Positions 43,843-54,800 of a stretch of 64,000 bases of DNA are shown one piece after another; position 1 is the stretch's first letter, and every line of letters begins with the position of its first letter. Under the pieces are notes generated by a model that saw only the letters and a list, made by a program, of their open reading frames with translations, had not been told where the DNA came from and did not search any database. Origin of the DNA: Strigamia acuminata (lineage: Eukaryota; Arthropoda; Chilopoda; Geophilomorpha; Linotaeniidae); assembly GCA_949358305.1 (NCBI GenBank), contig OX442319.1:8556001-8620000 (forward strand), in the 5' to 3' direction. The position numbers were made by a program, and so were the translations under genes.

Positions 43843-44912
43843 CAATTGTGGTGAGAAATTTAGATACTCAATTCTCGTTCTGGTTAAAATTAAGCATGGC
43901 ACAATGTCAGCCGCCTAAAGAGAAATATTATATACTGTCATAACAACTACTTCGATAAGATATCTACCCCTTGGGTAACATCGCCTAGCATTCCTGTCCA
44001 GCTTCCATTGATTAAGGTGCCAAATTGACTATCGTTGCATCGAATTATTTCAAAGCTTAAATAAGTTGTACCAGATTCATTATTGTTATTTTATTTTTCA
44101 GCAAATTAAGTCTCAAAGATGGAAAATCTTTAATTCAGAAATTTTACCTTACTTGAATTTTGTGGTAAAAATAGTGAAAACATGGCCTAAATATCCATCT
44201 AGTGTTAATGATTTAGTTAATGCAAAGTGTGGTGGAAACTGCAGGAATATACAAAACTTAATCAATGTATTTAAAAAAAGTCGACCTATACTTACGTCAA
44301 AAGCCGATATCCGTATGGGCTTTTGTAAATCTGGGATTTTCTTGGCACTTTGAAAGATGATAATTTTCTATTTCAACATATAACTTAACCAAAAGTCTAA
44401 TTACACCCACCTTACAGACTGATTATCACAACTTAATTGTAAAAGCGAATTCATTTCTAGATTATTAGCCGAATTAATTATTAGCCGTTGATGCCCTAAA
44501 TATTGGACGTTGTTCTGCAATATGAAAATATTTATTGATAAAAGTGCAAAAATAACTTTCCAAAGCTCGATGGCAATCAACTATTGATAGTCAGATTTTT
44601 ATTATTTTATCAATACCATAATAATTTACCTTGGCACTGGCATCGAGTTTTTCAAAACCATCTACAAAGTTAAGCATTAATAAAGTGCCATTAAAAAGAT
44701 AATATCAAAATTACACTCCACCTTGATTTGAAATTACCTTCACACGAGGAGATCTAATGTTCTCGGAGAGGTTACTTGTCCTCTTATAACACAAACAACA
44801 TACAAGTACTTGAACAAAAGAAATCCATGTTTTATAAAGAAAAATTTCTCAAATTCAAATTATTTAGCTTACGTGTTTGAAGTGTCATGCTTATCAGTAT
44901 AAGAAGATACAT

Positions 44913-45889
44913 TCTTCGAACCTGCAAGAGAGTAGTTTATATTGAATACGCAAGCAGCAGTAGCATTCATGTCAATGCAATTTTCTGCACTCATAAAATC
45001 AATTTTCTTAGCCAATTAAAGTGTTATTGTGATCGCCCACTACACCTGACTTTCGTCTTTAGTTTCAAGAAGCATGTAAGTGGTTTTTCTAAATTGTGAG
45101 TGGCGGTCGGGGAGGACTATGGGGCGTTTGGACACCATTCACGAGAACACCATTCACTAAGTACACGCAGTTTGGATTGATTATATATCTTTATTGTGGT
45201 TGTCTAGGAGTTGCACGTTCACTGTTTAGCTTAGGTCCCTGTTTTTAAAAAATTCAAACAGTCATATAATCAATTTGCTAGAGAAATAAGAACAAACAAG
45301 CGTTTTTTTATACAATTTTATTTTATCTTGTTTAAAGCCAAAATGTCGAAACATTGATTCCTTCTTTAATTTTCGGATTCTCAACTAAATTCATTAAAAA
45401 TGTATTGGCTCAATTAATTTCTAACTTCTACCAGCATTGATTGATTCCTTCTTTATTTATATATTGATTAAACTTAGTAAAACTCTATTTGCTAAATTAG
45501 TTTCTACCCGGAAACAACGGGCCACGAATCCACATTTCGGCCATGATGCACCCGACGCTCCATTGGACCAACGGAGTCCTTAACTGGGCTGACATTGCTA
45601 AAGAACTCAGCCTCATTGAAGAATCAAACGAGAAGTATGTTTGACTAGGTTTTTGTTTATTTATTTAAGTATGTGTGGACGTTGCTAGGACAATTCCCTA
45701 GCAACCTTCACATTGTTTGGTGTAAATACAATAATGCAATTAACATATTACATTATGCTTGAGACATAACAATAGTGATCAAAAAGTGACACACAGTTAG
45801 TAAATAATTGCAATAAAAAATTATTGTTTGATTTTTCTACAAGCAGTTATATTTGCTTGTTAGTGCAAGAATTAAAACATCTAACTAAT
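44913..45889. other. Receptor upstream flank, duplicate of 37.05-38.0 kb
   Basis: Same order of blocks as 37051-38024, ending in the common 3' flank of the next receptor gene. No independent gene apart from the exon-like segment at 45501-45634. Confidence 0.65.
45501..45634 (+). other. Exon-like segment, copy 2
   Basis: The same 134 bp open segment as at 37642-37775, with the acceptor- and donor-like borders retained and only a few changes (one silent CCA to CCG, one Pro to Leu in KELSP/KELSL). It may be a carried-along exon of an unrelated gene. Confidence 0.35.
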
Positions 45890-48800
45890 TCATGTAGTAA
45901 ATTTGTAAGTAATCAATTCAATTATTCCAAAAAGTAATGACAGTATAATTCCAGTCATCATTAATATGAAAGGTCCAATTATTTTACCAAAAGAAATGGG
46001 ATTGAATTGATTTTTCGAACAGCTCTTCCAATCCTGGAAGCCCCGCTTATATTCAACTGATAAGATTCCGGATTCCTTCAACAATAAAATTCTATTAAGA
46101 AAATTACACTGGTTATAGTTGAAAGTTCGATTAGTGAATACAGCATAAAGTCGTACTTGCAATTGAAATAATCCATGTAAGTAAATTGTTTCGAATAAGC
46201 TATTGATATAGAATCTCTGCCGACATAATGAGGTGCTACATCAAAACTGCAATTTCCATGAATTAAATTTTGAACATTCATCAATGCGTTAACATATCCT
46301 AATCTCCTGCTGTAAATTGCTTCAATCGCGTCTTTATGAGTTTTAGCTCTCACCACAGTTTTGTTTTCATATGGTGAATTCTAGTAAAAACAAGTTATCA
46401 ATACAGTGTAGTCTGCGTAGCCCGGACATAGTACCGACTGGACAGCTGTGTGGTCTGGGCAAGTTTGCCGGGGCCGGGACCCAACCAATCTTTGAAGATT
46501 CGCAAAGTCGATTTGTAACTAATTTTGACTAAAACTGTGTAAATTTACTACTTTTCTAACTTTTATGAATTCTCGAAATAAAGCATGTCTTTTTTGGGTT
46601 AAGAACAAGTTTATTGTAATTTCTGGGGGTCACAAGTACAAATTCAGGGGAACAAAGGGTGAAACAAGATAATTTATGACACTTTTACAGCACTTCCGGT
46701 CACGCGTCATCCAATATCACTCAAAAACACCTCCTGCAGGTTGGCTTCTCTGTGCTGCGCCGTGCTCTTTCCCTCGAACTCGTGCGACCTTGTTACTTCT
46801 AACAACGCCAGTTTTCACACTGGGGCCGGAGTGGTATCACCACTCAACTCTTCCATGTCGTGAGTTTCCAGAACGCACAATCGCTGTACTGGTCGACGCA
46901 AGTTCTTTCCGACTGGTAACTTTATCTCACATGCGCGAACACGACCGTCTCGTCCACGGAATATCTCAACGACTCTTCCTATTTTCCAGGTCATCCTGGG
47001 CTGGTTTAACTCTTCTACGAGAACTACATCTCCTTGTTTAACTTCTCGTGAATTCTTATCATTTTTACGGTGAACTCTCAGCTCGGTGAGATATTCCTTT
47101 TGCCATCGCGTCCACCAATGTCCTAACTTCAGTTGACGGAGTTTCCAACGCTTCAAAATCGTGACTGATGTCGATGGCAACTGTTGAATCGTTTTTTGGC
47201 TGGGGTCTGGCAAAGTACAGCTTCGTTTTCCGACCAGAAAATGAGCTGGAGTGAGTGGGTGACTGTCTTCGTCTTCAGTGTATACGTAGGAGAGTGGTCG
47301 CGAATTTATGCACGACTCGACTTCCGAGAGAATGGTTGTCAATTCTTCAAAATCTAGGGATGACTTTCCCAAGACCTTTTTCAAGCTGGACTTAGTTGAC
47401 TTCACCATTCGCTCCCAAAAGCCACCCCACCACGGTGCACGTTCGACTATATACTGCCATTTCACGCCTCGTTCGGTCAGAAATCCTTGTATCTGTTCAC
47501 CTCTCACTGCATTCAACAAAACACAAAGTTCTTTCTCTGTTCGCTTGAACGTCAGCGCATTGTCGGAGTAGATCGTGCTTGGGACTCCTCTGCGCGCAAA
47601 AAATCGTTTCAATGCCTGAATGAATCGCTCCGTATTCATGCTTGAAACTAATTCCAAGTGCACGGCTCGAACAACCGCACACGTGAACACGACGATGTAG
47701 CATTTTTCTCCACTACGTTGGTACAATGGGCCCGCGAAGTCGACTCCAACGACTTGAAATGGCTCAGCTTGAGTGACACGATCTGGTGGCAACGATGATT
47801 CTGTCTGGCGCACGAAACGTCCTTGCACTCGCTTGCACACGAAACATTTGTGTAACACGCTTTTTACTGTCCTTCTCAGCTTTGGCATCCAAAACTTTTG
47901 ACGAATTTCTGCCAAAGTCTCTCCAAGTCCACCGTGGAAAATTCTTTGATGTGCTTCTGAAACGATAAGAGTGGTTAAAATGTGATTTGAGGGCAAAACA
48001 TAAGGATTTTTCATGTTGCTGTCGATTTTTGCCCATCGCAATCTGGTATTCAATCGCATTAAACCATTTTCGTCTATATAACACGAGACTTTGTTCAAAA
48101 AAGAGTTATGAGCGAACTCCTGACGATGGCTGAGTGCTGCGAGTTCTGTTGCAAAGTTCGATTGTTGCATTACACGAAGCCAATAAAGCTCTGCTGCCGA
48201 TAATTCATCCACCGTCAACGGTGCGCCATTTCTAACTTTGTCTCTGGTGTTTTTGACGAATCTTTGCACCCATCCGGTCACTCGTACTAATCGTCTCCAG
48301 CTGCCGTATTTTGATGGCTCGTCCATCAATGGTGGCTCTGGAATCACGGCTGCTGCTGCCAAATAGTCATCTGAATCGATCTCGTCGCTATTCTCGTCTA
48401 TTTTAATGTCTGGCCATTCGTTCTCGTCCTTCACAAGCCACTCGGGGCCATTCCACCACGTATTCGCTTGAATCAACGCCTCTGCATCTATCCCTCGTGT
48501 TAGAAGGTCTGCTGGATTCTGGACTCCTGGACAGTGTCGCCAACTCGAAAAAGGTACGTGTATCTGGATTTCCTCCACTCTCCTGGCTACGAATGGAATG
48601 GCTTTCCTTTTCTCGTTCAACCAACACAAAACGATTGTCGAATCTGTCCAAGCTGTAACTTTTGCAGTGGTGAATTGTTTCAGTCTGTGCGCAATTCTGG
48701 CCAGCAGCAAAGCTCCCATCAACTCGAGTCTGGGCAACGTAATCGTCTTAATTGGTGCGATCCTGCATTTGGAAAGAATAAAAAATACATTACAACTTCC

Positions 48801-51800
48801 ATTTGGGTGACGCACACGATTGTACGCCACCACCCCGTACGCTAAGGGGCTTGCATCACAAAAAAGGTGGATTTCGTGATTGTTCAGGTCTGCATCCAAG
48901 CCAAAATGCCGTGGCACGCGAATATGTTCTAACAATGGCAACTGCACTTTCCATTTCTCCCATTGTTCGATAAGTTCGAGGGGGACACGATTGTCCCACC
49001 CAATCTGCAACTTCCACAACTGCTGGAAAAACAGCTTTCCTGAAACTGTAAACGGCGAAGCAAATCCTAAAGGATCGAATATCTGTGCAACCAACTGAAT
49101 AACCTGACGTTTAGTGTTCGAATCACGTTCTAAAGTTGCCCTCACATCCTCGAGTTCCAGTGATAAATCGTCTCTAACGCCGTTCCACTTTAACCCCAAC
49201 ACTTTTTGCTCATCCTCGAACGTTGCAGTTGGATGGTCAGCAGCAAATTGCTCTCGTAGCACTGGGGAATTGCTGTACCATTTCACCAGCTCCATATTGG
49301 CTTCGAGCATGATGGTTGACGTCTTCTTGTAGACATCAATGGCTTCTGTTGTTGTCTTTTCACTGTTCAAAAAGTCATCAACATAAAATCTCTTTAACAA
49401 TTTCATAATCAATTCGGGAAAACGATCTGCATATTGTTCGAGATGGTGTTGTATCGTTCCGTTCAAGAGATAGGGACTTGGAGATGCTCCAAATAGGACT
49501 CTGGTTTGTCGGAGAATCTCCAACACGATTGGTCCTTCAACGTCCCATCCATCCGCGATCCACAGAAACCTCACCGCATCTCGGTCAGCTAACGCCAGCA
49601 AAATTTGATGAAACGCTTGTTTAATGTCTCCAATCAATGCCACAATGAATTGTCTGAAAAATAAAAGGGCATTGATTAATTCTGGAAGGAGATTTGGCCC
49701 TGTAAACAGGCAGTCGTTGAGAGAGCGACTCTTCTGCGCGTGCGACGAGGCGTCGTAGACTATGCGCAATTTTGTGGTGCTTCTCCGCTCTCGAATTACT
49801 GGTCGATGTGGGAGGTAGTAACACCCAGTCTGGTTGGCTACTTCTGGGGCCGTTTCGATTATTCCAGCGATTTTTTGGTCGTCCAGAACCTTCTTATAGC
49901 GGTGGTACAAGTCCGGATTTTGTTTAAACTTGCGAACAAGATTCCACAGTCTCTTAAGTGCAATTTGATAGTTGCTGTCCAACTCTGATTTGTCCAGCAA
50001 CCAAGGCAGTCGCACCTCGTACCGCTCACCCGTCCAGTTGATGGACTCTTTAAATTTTGCTACTGCTTGATCATCTTCGTCCTGGGCGCTGGTGAGAGTT
50101 TCGTGGGGGATGCCTACTGCTTCCAACTCCCAAAAACGTTGAAGAAGGTGGTCGAGTCGGTCTTCGTACTGCACAAGATTCACGCGGGTTGCTGACTGTC
50201 TAACCGTTTCATCTTGGCTTCTGATCGCGCCGTGGATTGTCCAACCGAGAGACGTGTGAAGACACATCAATCCCTCATCTAAACGTTTTGATTCGCCTGT
50301 TACGATACGCCAAAAGTGGTCCGCTCCAATTAAAATTGCCACCTCGTCTTGCTGGGTCGACATCTGGTCGATGTTTAACGCGATCTTGTGTTTGCGCAAC
50401 ATCTCGCGCACGTTTGGTCCTGACTGCCTCGCGACTGAGTGAGTTATTCTTGGTACTTCAATTAATTCTAGATCAATAAATTTATTAGTATCAGTTATAT
50501 TTCGCAAAGTCACTTTTACGCGACGACGACAAACGCTTTCAGTTTTGGAATCGCCAAAACTAGAAATCTGCATGTTCTGCTTTCCCACTACTTGGGCATC
50601 GAGTTCATTCACTAGTTTCTGGCTAATAAACGATCTGTGGCTTCCGCCATCAAACATGCACTGCACCGCCTTGGTTTTACAGTTGGATTCCACATTTGTC
50701 ATTAATACTTGCAAAAATAAGTCAGTGTTCTCTGCTGTAATTGCTGCTGCTGTCAACGTCGACACAAGAACGGTCTCTGGCTTGGTAGTCGGTGTCTCGC
50801 ACAACAGGATATGGTGGAACCGCTCGCAGTTCACACACTTCTCTTTCTGGGGACAGCTGCGTGCCATATGTTTGCTGCCCAAACATCTAAAACACGTTCG
50901 TTTCGTCATGCACCGCTTCAATCGATCTGGAATGTTGAGCGGACAATCTTCCTTCTTGTGCGACGCATCGTCGCAGAATACGCAACTGGATGATGAAACG
51001 TTGGTAGTCAATGCATTGGCTGAGGCTATTTTGTCGTTACGCGTCGGCTTCTTGTAGTCGACGAACGTCTTGGCGGCTGGTTTCTCTGTCTGGTCGCTCA
51101 CGGCTACGTGTTCTTCTCGTAACTCCAGTTCGGCTCTGAAAAACTCCAAAAACAGTTTCATATCGTGAGTGTTTTCTTTATTTTTGCGTGCAAAATCAAG
51201 TGCAATAACGTCAGGCACCGCATTTCGTATCAATGGACACAATACAATTCCAAACGTGGCTGTATCGATTTCTTCAGTCTCGAGACTTCGAATATGCAAT
51301 TCGCACGTGTCGTAGAGTCTACGCAACTCAACGAGGTCGCTAACTCGTTTTACTGGTTTAAGTTTCATCAAAGTCTGAATGTGAGCGTTCACGATGACTT
51401 CTTTTCGCCCAAATCGATTTTGAAGTAAAGTCACTGCAGTTTCATAGTTCTCATCGCTGATTTTGAGACCATGAACAACTGTTGCTGCAGTACCTTCGAG
51501 AACTGAGTTCAAATATACGAATTTGGCTTTTGCTGTAAGTGAACCGTTGCCGTGGACACTCAACTCGAAATTGGACCAAAACTTTGACCACTCAACAGGA
51601 TTCCCGCTGAAATTCCGCATTACTAACTTTGGCAGCTTTATTGTCCCTTCGCCTGAGTTGCTCGTGGCGCTGCCGCCGATTGGAATCGCTGGGGGTATAA
51701 CTGGTGCTGGTGGCCGTAAAAGTTCTTCCAATTTGACTTCAATATCGGTAAGAGAGTCGATTATCAACTCACGGAAATCTTCGTTGTCGCTTTCTTCTTT

Positions 51801-54800
51801 CTCCAAATCCGCACGCGTAACAATCATCGGCGATATCTTATCGTCGAGCGCTGTCAATTGTTCACTCTTTGCTAACAACTGGTTTTTTAATCGTTTCAAC
51901 GCGAGGATTTCTGGAGCAACGTTGGCTAATTCGACGAGTACCGCATTACATAACCGCTTGGCTCCTTCTCTGGACGTGGCTTGTTGAGCGCGCAAACGAT
52001 CAAGGGCGTCCATTTTGAAATTTTCGGTCAAAATTCGGCGTGGTCGGCTTTACGATGCTGTTTTCTACTTATTTCTGTCCGGATTCACTGATTTTCCCGG
52101 GTTTCGGCACCATTTGAAGATTCGCAAAGTCGATTTGTAACTAATTTTGACTAAAACTGTGTAAATTTACTACTTTTCTAACTTTTATGAATTCTCGAAA
52201 TAAAGCATGTCTTTTTTGGGTTAAGAACAAGTTTATTGTAATTTCTGGGGGTCACAAGTACAAATTCAGGGGAACAAAGGGTGAAACAAGATAATTTATG
52301 ACACTTTTACAGCACTTCCGGTCACGCGTCATCCAATATCACTCAAAAACACCTCCTGCAGGTTGGCTTCTCTGTGCTGCGCCGTGCTCTTTCCCTCGAA
52401 CTCGTGCGACCTTGTTACTTCTAACAACGCCAGTTTTCACACAATCAGGAGCAATGCTAAATTTGCTCTGTGGTCCGGACAGCTCCCCCTTCCGGAATCC
52501 GGACTAAGCGTAAGCGATGTGTCCCGTATAGGCAAAAATCGCTGTGTAGTCCGGACAAAAACAAAAAAATGCCGATTTTCTAATGAAACAAATTAGAAAA
52601 AAAATTAAAAACACTAACATTTAAATAGAAATTTAATTTATTGCATGTTTACAAGGGTTGGAAAAGGTTGGAAAAGGTACTGTTGCATGTGTTCACGTGT
52701 TCACGTGGACATGACGTAACATATGTGCACATGGCGCAACGGTACCTTTAACGCAAATTTCCTTTTCCAACCCTTGTGAACCTGCAATAAATTAAAATTT
52801 CATTAAAATTTTAGTGTTTTTAATTCTTTTTCTAATTTGTTTCATTAGAAAATCGGCATTTTTCAATTGTTTTAATGTAGCAGAAATTGATTTTCTTTAA
52901 TTCTCTAGTCCGGACATGTGGCATTTGTACGGACCAGAGAGTGTATATGCCCTACAGAATGGACATTGTCCGGACCGGACGAGTTTCTGAGTCCCGTCCT
53001 ATGTCCGGGCTACGCAGCCTACACTGTATATCTAAAAATTTAAGAAAAAAAATTGTTCGAATAACCTTAAAAAGTTCTTCAAATTTGTTGCCCTTTAAAA
53101 TTACAGGCAAATAATCTGTTTTTTCTAACATATCTTCAAGTGAGGAAAAAGGAATTTTTGTGTCTGTTGTTGAAAGTAAAGAAGTTAATACAGAATTGTA
53201 ACTAATCAAAACTACCATTGAAAAAATGAGATAGACGACAATGAAAACGTTTAGGGACTTCAGTGAGTTACTATTTAAGTTGCCTAAATGAAATGAGAAT
53301 AAAATATTTCACTTTATTTGCACTCAATTGCTCCAACCTCTTATTAAAACCTTGTAAGACAATTGGCCAACAAAGCAGCAACTCGTCAATGAAATTTCGG
53401 AAACAACTCACAATATTCTTTCTTGTTGAAACATAATTTGCTAGAACATTGACTAGAATAACGGTCAAGCTTACGCCAACTATACATAGCCACATTCCAA
53501 CACCACACGGTTGCAAATAGAAACTTAAATTCCAATCGTACTGCTCTAATCTTCTGTAGATAATGTCTGCTTGGAATGGATACAATTGTGGTGAGAAATT
53601 AACGTAGTCACTTCTCTTTCTGGTTAAAATTAAGCATGGTACAATATCAGCTGCCTAAAGAGAAATACTACTGTCATAACAACTACATTAATATGATATC
53701 TATCTACCCCTTTGGTAACATCGCCTATCATTCCTGTCCAGCTTCCATTGATTAAAGTGCCAACTTGACTATCGTTGCATCGAATTATTTCAAAGCTTAA
53801 ATAAGTTTCACCAGATTCATTATTGTTATTTTTCAGCAAATTAAATATCAAGGATGGGAAATTATTAATTCAGAAATTTTACCTGTGGTGACCCTGAGTC
53901 ACTTTTATTTGATTTAATGTGTTTTTATTAATAAAAGAGTCACCACGGAAGAAGTTGTATTTTACATTTTATTTTGGTAATATTTGTGTTTGGCACACGC
54001 CAAACAATTACATAATTTAGGGGAGAAAAACTCCCCTAGCACGGTTCACCCCAATATTAGGTGGGGTGAGGCGTTAATTAACCGCTTAGTGAAGCAAAAT
54101 GCTTTGTTTCACTAAATTACGCTGTCTGCGCAACATCCTCTGCACAGAATTGAAGTGTGCCTGACACACTCCACCCTTCCCATAGCCAACGGTTATGGTG
54201 CAATACTAACGGTTTTGGCGCTACAAATTCCCTTTGTTGTGTCAAATTTAGCAATCTGCACATATTTCGTGCGCAGATTTTGAGAGTGCATAAAACCCCA
54301 AATTTTGGCGGTTTGGCCCACTCTTGACGCATACACACCAACAACAAACAACCCAACTGATCATCGCTGAGAATTTCAAACACAAGGATTCTAGTGCTGA
54401 CCGGGTTTATACGTTTACGGTTATACGTGCTGTTTCCACTGTATTAACGGTGGAACCAGCCAAATTTGCGTTCAGAATACGAATTTCGGGTAACGCCCGA
54501 GAAAACTCAGTTCACCGTCGCCGTCGAGTCCCGTTGACTTGTTCCGAGACTCGCCATTGCCGATCGAGCGAACCGTCGCCGTCAACCATCGTGAGACGAC
54601 AGTGAACCACCTGCGAGCTTTACTCCGGAGTTCACTGTTTATCGCCATCGAACGAGCGAAGGAATTTGTACCCGCTCGTTGCTGATTATTGTGAGTCCCG
54701 TTGACTTGTTCCGAGACTCATCGTCGTCATCAACGGCAAACTTCTCGTCACGAGCCGTAGCCGATATCTGTAAACCACCTGCGAGCTTTACTCCGGAGTT

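Larger units (their letters stand above)
38025..44912 (-). pseudogene. Ionotropic receptor IR-C, split by a Ty1/copia element
   Basis: Exons 1-7 and the start of exon 8 lie at 44912-43843. The rest of exon 8 and exons 9-11 lie at 39104-38025. The break is in the residues between SPQL and YPFQVDIIYKRLEQ, just before M1. Exon 1 is MYLLILISMTLQT and the last exon ends FGIIELITYKF-like (LLGIIELITYKFNT). Apart from the insertion I see one further change: the exon 6 end reads TTCAAGTAAG where the others have TTCAATGTAAG. The missing T would create a stop if the old donor were used. The new site CAA|GTAAGG keeps the phase, at a cost of two residues. The 4.7-kb insertion in a coding exon makes the allele almost certainly null. 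Confidence 0.85.
46491..52441 (-). mobile_element. Complete BEL/Pao LTR retrotransposon (apparently intact)
   Basis: Two 329-bp LTRs (46491-46819 and 52113-52441) that I read as identical; element-orientation ends TGTGAAAACTGG and CTTCAAA. The 5-bp target duplication CAATC lies at 46486-46490 and 52442-52446. A primer-binding-site-like TGGTGCCGAAACCCGGGAA directly follows the 5' LTR (about 52094-52112). One uninterrupted 1,738-codon Gag-Pol frame. Identity of LTRs plus intact coding sequence means a very recent insertion. Confidence 0.96.
46404..53026. mobile_element. TA-flanked fold-back transposon, split by the BEL element
   Basis: Terminal inverted repeats CAGTGTAGTCTGCGTAGCCC and GGGCTACGCAGCCTACACTG, flanked by duplicated TA (46402-46403 and 53027-53028). 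Without the BEL insertion it is about 0.67 kb. Its core is a second long palindrome: the arms around 52568-52690 and 52745-52862 share AAATGCCGATTTTCTAATG, ACAAGGGTTGGAAAAGG and GGTACCGTTGC-like sequence. CCGGAC motifs are scattered in the subterminal parts. CAGTG ends and TA duplication fit a non-autonomous Tc1/mariner-type element. Confidence 0.9.

Noticed and set aside
47308-51987. Plus-strand ORFs opposite BEL Gag-Pol (up to 170 codons)
   Set aside because: Antisense shadows of a continuous polyprotein on the other strand.
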